Assembly (NCBI GenBank): GCA_038850275.1
Contig: JAWCLZ010000005.1
Location: 1 to 64,000, forward strand
Length of the DNA: 64,000 nucleotides
Reading direction: 5' to 3'
DNA from: JAWCLZ01 sp038850275
GTDB taxonomy: Archaea > Halobacteriota > JAWCLZ01
Shown here: one piece after another, positions 15,420-22,832 of the stretch
How the letters are laid out: each line of letters starts with the position of its first letter
How positions within the stretch are numbered: position 1 is the stretch's first letter
Notes under the pieces: model-generated
What the model was told of the DNA's origin: nothing
Databases searched by the model: none
Seen by the model: the letters and a program-made list of their open reading frames with translations, nothing else
Made by a program: the position numbers and the translations under genes

Positions 15420-16351
15420 GGAATGAAGTTTTACTCAGTGTTAAAAACCTTAAAGTGAGCTATCTCACTAGAAGTGGTTTGATAAAAGCTCTTCATGGGG
15501 TTAGCTTTGAGGTAAAGAGAGGGGAGACCCTTGGCTTAACTGGTGAAAGTGGATGTGGCAAGACCACAACTGCTCTTGCAATTCTAAGATTACTTTCAAA
15601 TGCAATAATTGAGGGGCAGGTCCTATTTAAAGGAGAGGATCTATTGAAGAAAACCGAGGGAGAACTTCGCTTGATTCGAGGGCGGGGGATTGCTATGATA
15701 TTTCAAGAATTAACTGGTTTAAATCCAGTTTTGAAAATAGGGGATCAAATTCGCGAGGTAATAAAAATCCATAGGAGCTCACTTGACCCAGAGATGCTTT
15801 TACACCTACTCAGGCTTCCGGAGCCTAGATTTCTATTGAATTGCTATCCCCATCAATTGAGCAGTGGAATGAGGCAGAGAGTTATGATTGCATTGGCAAT
15901 TGCAAGCAAGCCAGAGCTGGTGATAGCTGATGAGCCAACTTCAATGCTCGATGCCACGGTTCAACTGCAGATTTTAAATTTGCTTAAGCAGCTTAAGAAA
16001 GAACTCGAACTTTCAATGCTATTGATATCCCATGATTTGAATATGTTAATGCAAATATGCGATAAGATAGCGTTTATGCACGTAGGCAAACTCATAGAGC
16101 TATGCTATATAGATGAAGAGAAGCTCCATCCCTATGTTCGCTTTCTCTTAAATATATCTTCAAGTAATCTGGAGGAGATATCTTCGAGTGATTTAATTGG
16201 AGATATTAATAATAAACTTCAAGGTACATCTAAAGGCTGCTTCTATCAAAAGCTATGTAAATATGCTAAGCCGATTTGCTATGTTTATGAACCTGAATTC
16301 CGCGAGGTAAAACCAGGGCATTTTCTAAGCTGCCACGCAAAGGGATACTAG
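15416..16351 (+). CDS. ABC transporter ATPase, DppD/OppD family
   Basis: The 311-residue protein has Walker A GESGCGKTT, the signature LSSGMRQR, Walker B ELVIADEPTSMLDATVQ, and the C-terminal oligopeptide-transporter extension with cysteines (GCFYQKLCKYAKPICYV, LSCHA). The extension in this family can bind an Fe-S cluster. The ATG overlaps the preceding stop. It would pair with the next ATPase to drive transport. Confidence 0.93.
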   Translation: MRNEVLLSVKNLKVSYLTRSGLIKALHGVSFEVKRGETLGLTGESGCGKTTTALAILRLLSNAIIEGQVLFKGEDLLKKTEGELRLIRGRGIAMIFQELTGLNPVLKIGDQIREVIKIHRSSLDPEMLLHLLRLPEPRFLLNCYPHQLSSGMRQRVMIALAIASKPELVIADEPTSMLDATVQLQILNLLKQLKKELELSMLLISHDLNMLMQICDKIAFMHVGKLIELCYIDEEKLHPYVRFLLNISSSNLEEISSSDLIGDINNKLQGTSKGCFYQKLCKYAKPICYVYEPEFREVKPGHFLSCHAKGY

Positions 16352-17275
16352 ATGATCGTGCAAGCTAAAGAACTGCGCAAGTACTTTAAAATCAAAGAGG
16401 GGCTTATCAAGGAGAAGGTAATACGCGCTGTGGATGGAATAGACCTAGCTATAAAAAAAGGCGAGACATTAGGCTTGGTAGGGGAAAGTGGATGTGGTAA
16501 GACCACTACTTGCAAGCTGCTTTTACGCTTGTTAGAGCCTGATAGTGGTAGTATATTTTTCAATGGCATTGAAATCACAAAGCTTGGGAAATTTGAGCTT
16601 CAAAAGCTTAGGGGGCAAATGCAAATGATATTTCAAGATGTATCAACTGCATTCGACCCTAGAATGAGGATCGAAGAAATAATATGTGAGCCTCTTGAGA
16701 TATCTAGATTGAGTGTTGAAGAAAAGAAGGATCGATTGAGGGAAATAATGTTAGATGTTAAAATAAGTCCTAGTTTACTTGATAAATATCCACATCAATT
16801 GAGCACTGGGCAAAAACAACGCGTTGGAATAGCTAGAGCATTAATTTCAAAACCTAAGTTTTTAATAGCAGATGAACCAGTTTCCCATCTCGATATAGCA
16901 ATTCAAATGCAGATTTTAAATCTCCTGAGGGATTTAAAGGAAAAGTACAACTTGAGCTATCTCATAGTGGCTCACGATTTAAAAGCAATTAGATATATTG
17001 CTGACCGCATTTCAATTATGTATCTTGGCAAGATCTTGGAGACTGCAAGCTGTGAAGTCTTATTCACCAAACCAGTGCATCCATATACAATTGCCCTGCT
17101 TGCCTCATCTAGTTTTAAAGAAGAATGGCTGCTCCTTCAAGAGCCTACAGAAAGTCCTCCATCTGGCTGTAGATTCCACCCTCGCTGTCCAATGCGTGAG
17201 CAAATCTGCTTGGAGATAGAACCTGAGATGGTAAAAGTAGGTAGAGATCACTTTGCAAGATGCCATTTTATTTAA
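16352..17275 (+). CDS. ABC transporter ATPase, DppF/OppF family
   Basis: The 307-residue protein has Walker A GESGCGKTT, signature LSTGQKQR, Walker B FLIADEPVSHLD, and the OppF C-terminal region with conserved cysteines (GCRFHPRCPM, ICLE, ARCHF). It starts immediately after the DppD-like gene and ends the operon. The converging CBS gene ends 34 bases further on. Confidence 0.93.
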   Translation: MIVQAKELRKYFKIKEGLIKEKVIRAVDGIDLAIKKGETLGLVGESGCGKTTTCKLLLRLLEPDSGSIFFNGIEITKLGKFELQKLRGQMQMIFQDVSTAFDPRMRIEEIICEPLEISRLSVEEKKDRLREIMLDVKISPSLLDKYPHQLSTGQKQRVGIARALISKPKFLIADEPVSHLDIAIQMQILNLLRDLKEKYNLSYLIVAHDLKAIRYIADRISIMYLGKILETASCEVLFTKPVHPYTIALLASSSFKEEWLLLQEPTESPPSGCRFHPRCPMREQICLEIEPEMVKVGRDHFARCHFI

Positions 17276-17309
17276 ATATTTAATAGCCATTTTAATTACC
17301 ATTGCCCTC

Positions 17310-18083
17310 TCAATCACGCGTGCTCAATGCATTGATGATATCTCTTCTCGTAACTATGCCTACAATTTCATCCTTCAAGTTGAGCACTGGCAAGCCACCT
17401 ATATCCTCTTGAAGCATGAGCTTCTTTGCATCTTCAATAGAAGTATCTGTTCTAACATATTTTACATCCATGGTCATGATATCCTCAACCAGAAGCTTCT
17501 TCACCCTGCTATCTTGATGCATCCCTGGGACTAAGTCTCGAAATGATTTGAAAGCTCTTGCGATATCAGTTTCAGTGATTATACCTATGAGTTTACTCCC
17601 CTCGACTACTGGCATTCTACCTATATCTCGATTAAGCATAATTCTCCTCACGTGAACCACTCTATCGCTCCTAGCAGCGGTTATAGGCTCGCTCATTATT
17701 TGAGAGACATAGCCATCTAGATGAATTACCTTTAGCACCTCCTTTGGTGTAATCCAACCTATGAGTTTGCCTTGATAGACAGCGAGGGCTTCAGAATTTC
17801 TCATTAAAGCTAAGACATCGCTTATGCTTGCCTCAGCTAATATCTTGCTATATTTATTGCTCAAAGCAGTTGAAACGTGAAGCTGAGTTGCTGGAATGCT
17901 ACCCTTCCTTCGCGAGCCTAATACTCTTACTATTTCTCGAAGTGTGATAATACCAGCTAGCTCGCCATTGCTTAACACAAGTAGCGATCTCCTCCTCTTC
18001 TTCTCCATTAAATCAAGTGCATTTGAGAGAGCTTCATTCTTATCTATTGCAACAGGTGCCTCCATTATATCACGCGCAAGCAT
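17310..18083 (-). CDS. CBS-domain protein, four CBS motifs (fifth of array)
   Basis: The 257-residue protein consists entirely of four CBS motifs, that is two Bateman modules. Examples are LVLSNGELAGIITLREIV, IVGIVTRRDIINAL and the repeated IMxxPV-type openings. CBS pairs bind adenosine nucleotides such as AMP, ATP or SAM and usually regulate an attached or partner enzyme. No catalytic domain is present. It starts at the stop of the preceding CBS gene (shared base 18083) and is last in a five-gene array. Confidence 0.9.
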   Translation of the reverse strand: MLARDIMEAPVAIDKNEALSNALDLMEKKRRRSLLVLSNGELAGIITLREIVRVLGSRRKGSIPATQLHVSTALSNKYSKILAEASISDVLALMRNSEALAVYQGKLIGWITPKEVLKVIHLDGYVSQIMSEPITAARSDRVVHVRRIMLNRDIGRMPVVEGSKLIGIITETDIARAFKSFRDLVPGMHQDSRVKKLLVEDIMTMDVKYVRTDTSIEDAKKLMLQEDIGGLPVLNLKDEIVGIVTRRDIINALSTRD

Positions 18084-18961
18084 TAAACTTCACCCCTTGC
18101 AATTGCAGCTACAATATCGGTCTTAGATATCATTCCAAGCAGTTCTCCATTCTTCACCGTTATTGCATCAACATCTTCTTCCACTATCATTTTAGCAGCA
18201 GCTGTGGCAAGTGCTTGGGATTCAATTGTAAAGAGAGGGGAGGACATGATATCCTCAGCGATCAACATTACTTTTTTAACATAGCGATATTCTTTAATGC
18301 CAGCTGGTGAAGATTTACGAGTGAGCTTTAATTCCTTATTCAAGTCTCGCTCTGGATTTAAATCTATGAATGCAAGATCTGAAAGAGTAATTATACCAAC
18401 AGGGGCTCCTTTTCCATCAACTACTATTACTCTATCCACCCCATTTTCATTCATTTGATCAATTACGTGATTAATTGAGTGATATCTATGAACAGTAACG
18501 AGGGTTGAGGACATGATATCATTAACTTTAACTTGAGATTTAGAATTAGCAAACCACTTCACTAAATCAAATGCTGTAATTATGCCAATTAGTCTTTCAT
18601 TTTCCACCACTGGCAAGCCTCTGATGTTATTTTCGATCATAAGCTCAGCCGCTTGCTTGGGCGTGGCTGAGGGATAAATGGTTATTGGCTTTTCAGTCAT
18701 AACGAGCTTCACTGGGATTCGATCTATAGGTCTCCTCCTCCAACTGGGCTCAGCTTGCAGCAATCGCTGGGTTAAATCTGATTTGGTTACCATTCCAATT
18801 AATTTCTCTTCCTCAGTCACTACCAATCTAGAGATCTTTCGCTTTAACATGAGGTTTCTAGCTCTAGCTATGGTATCACTAGCTGAAATGGTGTAAACAG
18901 GCGTGGACATTATTTCATTTACCTTCACTTCCCTCGTGGATATTATTTCATTTACCCTCAT
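18083..18961 (-). CDS. CBS-domain protein, four CBS motifs (fourth of array)
   Basis: The 292-residue protein has four CBS motifs. The N-terminus is oddly doubled: VNEIISTREV is followed by KVNEIMSTPV. This reflects a 33-base tandem duplication in the DNA (18903-18968) that also creates a 14-base overlap with the upstream CBS gene. A linker around residues 170-215 contains basic residues (KELKLTRKSSPAGIKEYRYVKK). The function is presumably ligand sensing, as for its neighbours. Confidence 0.9.
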   Translation of the reverse strand: MRVNEIISTREVKVNEIMSTPVYTISASDTIARARNLMLKRKISRLVVTEEEKLIGMVTKSDLTQRLLQAEPSWRRRPIDRIPVKLVMTEKPITIYPSATPKQAAELMIENNIRGLPVVENERLIGIITAFDLVKWFANSKSQVKVNDIMSSTLVTVHRYHSINHVIDQMNENGVDRVIVVDGKGAPVGIITLSDLAFIDLNPERDLNKELKLTRKSSPAGIKEYRYVKKVMLIAEDIMSSPLFTIESQALATAAAKMIVEEDVDAITVKNGELLGMISKTDIVAAIARGEV

Positions 18962-18968
18962 GTCCCTC
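18903..18968 (-). repeat. 33-base imperfect tandem duplication across a gene junction
   Basis: Copies at 18903-18935 and 18936-18968 differ at about five positions. The right-hand copy holds the start codon of the fourth CBS gene and the end of the third; the left-hand copy is the next 11 codons of the fourth gene. The duplication explains the doubled VNEI-ST motif. Confidence 0.85.
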
Positions 18969-19916
18969 CTCCATTGCGCGTAGATAATCTCTCTCAGTGA
19001 TTATACCTAGGAGTACTCCATCTTTAATGACTGGCAAGGCCCCGATGTTTTTCTTCTTCATGATTTCAGCAGCATTAGCAAGGCTCTCATCGGGTGTAAT
19101 TGTGGTTAAATCAGCTGACATCAATATCTTCAAGGGCATCTCAAGTGCTTCTTGGATATGCCCAGTCACAAGCTTGCTAAATACCTCTCCGCTTGCGAAG
19201 TATCTTAAAATATCACTCGCGGTTACCATTCCAAGTAGTACGCCATTGCTGACTATTGGCAGTCTTCTGAAACCTTCTCCCACCATTAGCTTTATTGCTC
19301 TCTCAATCGCTAGAGCAGGTGGAGCTGTGACTATGTTTTTGCTCATGTAATCCTTCACTAGCTTATGGCCCAAGCTAGGTAGAACAATATATAGTATATC
19401 TCTCTCTGAAATTATCCCCACAATTCTATTTTCCTCATCCACAACTGGCAAGCCTCCTTTTTTATGGGCCATCATTAGCTCTAGTGCTTCTTTAAGCGAG
19501 CCTCCTCGATTTATAGTTATAACATTTTTCTCCATGATTTCCCGGACTTCTTCATTTATAGCTGCAAGTAAATTGCCTGAGTATCGATTTTGCACAATTC
19601 TATGTCGCTCTCCCCCTCCTAAGAAGTCCAATATATCTAATACGGTAACTATTCCAACAAGCCTATTTGTACCTGCATCTGCAACTGGAATTCTTCTATA
19701 GCCATATTGAGTCATAGTCTTTATAACACCCATGATTGTCATTGTGGGAGGCACAGTTATAACCTCTTTATTTGCAATCTTCATAACCTCTCCATCGCGC
19801 TCTGGAATCCTTGATTTAAAATCCACTGGACCATAATCCTTCGTTCCCCTCCCAAACATCTCTGCGCCTTTCTTGGGAGGAGCTGGGCTTCCAGTTTTTT
19901 TAACCTTTTTCATCAT
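18948..19916 (-). CDS. CBS-domain protein, four CBS motifs with basic N-terminal extension (third of array)
   Basis: The 322-residue protein carries a roughly 40-residue basic, proline- and glycine-containing leader (MMKKVKKTGSPAPPKKG) followed by four CBS motifs (GIVTVLDILDF, GIISERDILYI, GMVTASDILRYF, GIITERDYLRAM). The leader could bind nucleic acid or a partner. Its start overlaps the stop of the preceding CBS gene by four bases (ATGA type). Confidence 0.9.
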   Translation of the reverse strand: MMKKVKKTGSPAPPKKGAEMFGRGTKDYGPVDFKSRIPERDGEVMKIANKEVITVPPTMTIMGVIKTMTQYGYRRIPVADAGTNRLVGIVTVLDILDFLGGGERHRIVQNRYSGNLLAAINEEVREIMEKNVITINRGGSLKEALELMMAHKKGGLPVVDEENRIVGIISERDILYIVLPSLGHKLVKDYMSKNIVTAPPALAIERAIKLMVGEGFRRLPIVSNGVLLGMVTASDILRYFASGEVFSKLVTGHIQEALEMPLKILMSADLTTITPDESLANAAEIMKKKNIGALPVIKDGVLLGIITERDYLRAMEEGHEGK

Positions 19917-20695
19917 TTAACCACGCTCAAATATGCCCTTATTATGTCGTAGCGATCCACTATTCCAATTAACTTGCTATTTTTAACCACTGGGATTCTC
20001 CCTATATCGTATTTTAACATTAATTCAGCTGCTTCTTTTGCAGTGCTTCCAGGTGTTACTGTATAAACTGGGGTTTTCATTATCTTCTCAACCTTAGGGG
20101 TGAAGTTCAATTTCTTACGTTCATCTTCTTTCCCAATTCTAACATAGCCTGATTTCACAATATCAGACCTAGTGATGATGCCTATTAATTTGTTTTTCCT
20201 TACAACTGGGAATCCTGAAATACCAAATTCAATCATATTATTCCAGATCTTGCTAATTGGCTCATCTGGGCTGCATGTTTTAACATTCGCTGTCATTATA
20301 TCTTTCACCTGTAGATTTGCAATTTTATCTAAATTTATTGCCTTAAAAATGTCCACAATACTCAGCATTCCCATGAGTACTGGATTATGGGGTGATTCAA
20401 CCACAGGCACGCGTGTGATTTCCCCCTCTATCATTGCCTTAGCAGCTGTTTCTAAGTCCATTTCAGGTGTTATCACTGGCGTTGGGTGGGTGAAGCCATT
20501 GACTGTTATATTTGACTTGGTGCTCGTGATTTTGAGGATATCTTGAATAGTTATAACGCCCTTAACTCGATTTTTCTCATCCACAACTGGTAGAGTTCGT
20601 AAGCGATGGTCTCGCATAAGCTGCCTAGCTTTAGTTAGAAATTCATCTTCTCTGATAAATATGGGTCTCTGAGACATCACTTCTTTTATTTTCAT
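19913..20695 (-). CDS. CBS-domain protein, four CBS motifs (second of array)
   Basis: The 260-residue protein is a plain two-module CBS protein beginning MKIKEVMSQRP, with motifs such as GVITIQDILKI, GMLSIVDIFKAI, GIITRSDIV and GIVDRYDIIRA. It begins 15 bases after the first CBS gene and overlaps the third. Confidence 0.9.
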   Translation of the reverse strand: MKIKEVMSQRPIFIREDEFLTKARQLMRDHRLRTLPVVDEKNRVKGVITIQDILKITSTKSNITVNGFTHPTPVITPEMDLETAAKAMIEGEITRVPVVESPHNPVLMGMLSIVDIFKAINLDKIANLQVKDIMTANVKTCSPDEPISKIWNNMIEFGISGFPVVRKNKLIGIITRSDIVKSGYVRIGKEDERKKLNFTPKVEKIMKTPVYTVTPGSTAKEAAELMLKYDIGRIPVVKNSKLIGIVDRYDIIRAYLSVVK

Positions 20696-20710
20696 TAAGA
20701 ACTCTCCATT

Positions 20711-21292
20711 TTACAATTCATCCTTTAGCTCGTCCTTGCAGCTCTCGCAAACAAGAGTTCCATTCATTGATTCCAGCGATTCTGAAATGGCACCGCATCT
20801 CTCGCAAATTCCTTGGACAAAACTTCTTGGGCTCTCGGATAGAGGTTCTCTATTTATCTCCATCAATTCTAATAAAGTTTCATTGAGCTCCGCAGATGCC
20901 GCAATTACATCTGTATCTGTAACGATTCCAAGGAGCTCACCTTTTTCAACCACAGGTAGTCTTCGAATATTCATTTTTACCATCTTCTTCGCCACTTCGA
21001 TTAAGCTAGAATCAGGAGATATCGTGATCAAGGGTGACTTCATTAGTCTGGCTATCTTCATCTCACTTGGCTTAATATTTGGAGCGATGATCTCCCTGAC
21101 CATATCGCGCTCAGTCACGATACCAACAGGCTCTCCTTTTTTCATCACAATTACGCTGCCCACATCGTGTTTAATCATCTCCTTTGCGGCGTCTGAGGCA
21201 TTTCCATTTATATCGATGGTTACAACTTTTTTAGTCATAATCTGGCTCACTGGGATGTGTCGACTTCTTCTGGTAGATGTTTTCTCAGCCAT
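20711..21292 (-). CDS. CBS pair with C-terminal zinc ribbon (first of array)
   Basis: The 193-residue protein has two CBS motifs (GIVTERDMVREI, GIVTDTDVIAAS) and then a rubredoxin-like or zinc-ribbon tail. The tail has cysteine pairs GICERCG and LVCESCKDE (about residues 160-188). CBS plus zinc ribbon is a known archaeal combination, thought to sense nucleotides. A ribosome site AGAGG lies five bases before the ATG. It heads the five-gene array, and transcription probably starts in the 21293-21381 gap. Confidence 0.9.
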   Translation of the reverse strand: MAEKTSTRRSRHIPVSQIMTKKVVTIDINGNASDAAKEMIKHDVGSVIVMKKGEPVGIVTERDMVREIIAPNIKPSEMKIARLMKSPLITISPDSSLIEVAKKMVKMNIRRLPVVEKGELLGIVTDTDVIAASAELNETLLELMEINREPLSESPRSFVQGICERCGAISESLESMNGTLVCESCKDELKDEL

Positions 21293-21381
21293 TTTAAACC
21301 TCTGCGCAGTTATTTAATTAGTTATTACAATTCGATGCCTTATGAATTTTTTGCGAGGGTTTTGTGAGGAAAGCAAAAGAG

Positions 21382-21822
21382 CTATTTTGAAATCCAGAAA
21401 GGTGGAATTTCCTTGGTGTTATCAAATTGCTTAGCAGTGCTATGAGGCACCTCTATCCTTAGAGTCACAGGCTGCTCGATGGAGCCTCCGTAGAAGAGAT
21501 AGTAGCTACCTGCCTCTTTAACTGAATTTCTTGAAATTAGCACTGCTCCATCGCTCTTGATCTCCAAGGCAGATAAGTCGTTGAAGCCATGTAGAGAATT
21601 AACAAGCTCTGGCTCAATCACTTTACCTCCAAGTAGCCATAGATAGAACTTGGCAAAGATACTTAGCTCATATTCCAAGTGGATATATAAATCCGGGCCG
21701 CTGCTCTTAATGGTTATTTTTTTAAGCTTTAAAAATTTCTCGCCATTTAAAGCAAGAGCAGAATCCGTGAAATGTACAAATATTAATATTACAACTATTA
21801 TTAATATTAATTTTTTAAACAT
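21382..21822 (-). CDS. exported or membrane-tethered protein of unknown function
   Basis: The 146-residue protein begins with a clear signal peptide (MFKKLILIIVVILIFVHF, then SALA). A beta-rich extracellular part of about 120 residues follows (LYIHLEYELSIFAKF, YYLFYGGSIEQPVTLRIEVP). There are no cysteines for metal binding and no C-terminal anchor. The family is not recognised. It lies between the zinc-ribbon membrane protein and the CBS array, all on the minus strand. Confidence 0.65.
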   Translation of the reverse strand: MFKKLILIIVVILIFVHFTDSALALNGEKFLKLKKITIKSSGPDLYIHLEYELSIFAKFYLWLLGGKVIEPELVNSLHGFNDLSALEIKSDGAVLISRNSVKEAGSYYLFYGGSIEQPVTLRIEVPHSTAKQFDNTKEIPPFWISK

Positions 21823-21863
21823 TTTAATTTACTTCTTAATGGAGCTCTTTATCAATTTTGTGG

Positions 21864-22052
21864 TTACTTTGCTGTTAATAAAGACCAGATCATGAGCAAT
21901 ACCAGTAGCAGTAAAAAGCCCACGAAGAATATTTTTTGCCTCCTCTGCGTTCTATTGAACTCATTCTTGCATTCCTCGCTACAGTAGAGGGACTCTGGAT
22001 CGACTGCTTTGCCACATACAATGCAGTGCTTATGAGGGGTTACCTTGACCAT
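21864..22052 (-). CDS. DUF2116-like zinc-ribbon membrane protein
   Basis: The frame opens at 22118, but ATG 22052 has GAGGTGG five bases upstream and gives the family-typical start MVKVTPHKHCIVCGK. The 62-residue product has two cysteine pairs (CIVCGKAV and YCSEECK), a basic stretch (RTQRRQK), and one C-terminal membrane helix. This matches the archaeal DUF2116 zinc-ribbon family; the function is unknown. The real start would leave room for the divergent pyrH promoter. Confidence 0.8.
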   Translation of the reverse strand: MVKVTPHKHCIVCGKAVDPESLYCSEECKNEFNRTQRRQKIFFVGFLLLLVLLMIWSLLTAK

Positions 22053-22096
22053 TTTCCACCTCTTCAACCGAAACGTCTTAGTATGTATAGCACCAC

Positions 22097-22105
22097 GTAT
22101 ATATG
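22097..22105 (+). promoter_or_regulatory. TATA-like box before pyrH
   Basis: GTATATATG is centred about 26 bases before position 22127, which supports a short or leaderless pyrH transcript beginning close to codon CTG 22131. Confidence 0.45.
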
Positions 22106-22139
22106 GATTCCTCTTCAAGGCGGGATTGGTCTGAAAATC

Positions 22140-22814
22140 GTGATATCAATCGGGGGCTCGATTATTGCTCAGGAGATAAATGCGGAGAGATTCGCTGAGT
22201 ATGCAAGGGTGATTAAGAAAATTGCAAAGAAGCATAAAGTGGCAGTAGTAACAGGTGGTGGAGCTATCGCAAGAAATTATATAAATGCTGCTAGGAAATT
22301 AGGTGCTGATGAAGCAAGCTGTGATTTAATTGGCATAGAGGTAACTAGATTAAATGCTAGATTACTTATCTCAGCCCTTCATCCAGATGTCTATCCTCAG
22401 CCAGCTTTGGACTACAAAGAAGCTGAATCTGCTTTAAGCTCAAGAAGAATCGTGGTAATGGGAGGAGTTGCTCCAGGTCAAACCACAGATGCTGTTGCTG
22501 CGATCCTAGCTGAACATCTTAAAGCAGATCTATTGGTTAATGCCACCTCAGTAGATGGTATATATAGTGCTGATCCAAGGCTTGATCCAAAAGCTAGGAA
22601 ATTCGATAAATTGAGTCCAAGAGAGCTCGTGGAAATTGCTATGAAGGTTGAAATGAAAGCTGGTTCTAAATTTCCAATTGATCCCTTAGGTGCAAAGATA
22701 ATTGAACGCTCAAACATCCCAACTATTGTTTTAAATGGCATCAATCCCCAGAATATTTTAGATGCAATTTTATTGAAAAAGAAAATAGGAACAGTCATTA
22801 GGAACAGTCATTAG
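22140..22814 (+). CDS. pyrH: UMP kinase, archaeal PyrH
   Basis: The amino-acid-kinase fold enzyme phosphorylates UMP to UDP. Visible motifs are the phosphate loop SIGGSII at the very N-terminus, VVTGGGAIARNYI, GGVAPGQTTDAVAA and NATSVDGIYSADPR. The frame is open further upstream (to 21936), but that part overlaps the divergent zinc-ribbon gene and is not family-like. Homologues begin with residues equivalent to LKIVISIGGS, whose first codon here is CTG 22131; the first canonical start is GTG 22140. The C-terminus (GTVIRNSH) has been altered by a 13-base tandem triplication; without it the end would read GTVIAKSI. Confidence 0.9.
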   Translation: MISIGGSIIAQEINAERFAEYARVIKKIAKKHKVAVVTGGGAIARNYINAARKLGADEASCDLIGIEVTRLNARLLISALHPDVYPQPALDYKEAESALSSRRIVVMGGVAPGQTTDAVAAILAEHLKADLLVNATSVDGIYSADPRLDPKARKFDKLSPRELVEIAMKVEMKAGSKFPIDPLGAKIIERSNIPTIVLNGINPQNILDAILLKKKIGTVIRNSH

Positions 22815-22825
22815 GAACAGTCATC
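22787..22825 (+). repeat. 13-base tandem triplication at the pyrH 3' end
   Basis: AGGAACAGTCATT occurs at 22787-22799, 22800-22812 and, with one final-base change, 22813-22825. Because 13 is not a multiple of three, the extra copies change the reading frame and create a new stop inside the repeat (22812-22814). Confidence 0.92.
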
Positions 22826-22832
22826 GCTAAAT

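Noticed and set aside
20736..21317. Long rightward frame opposite the zinc-ribbon CBS gene
   Set aside because: It mirrors the coding strand of a clear CBS protein and has the Ser/Ile-rich composition typical of antisense shadows.
21936..22130. Upstream 65 codons of the pyrH frame
   Set aside because: They overlap the divergent DUF2116 gene and its promoter and do not resemble PyrH, so the protein does not start there.
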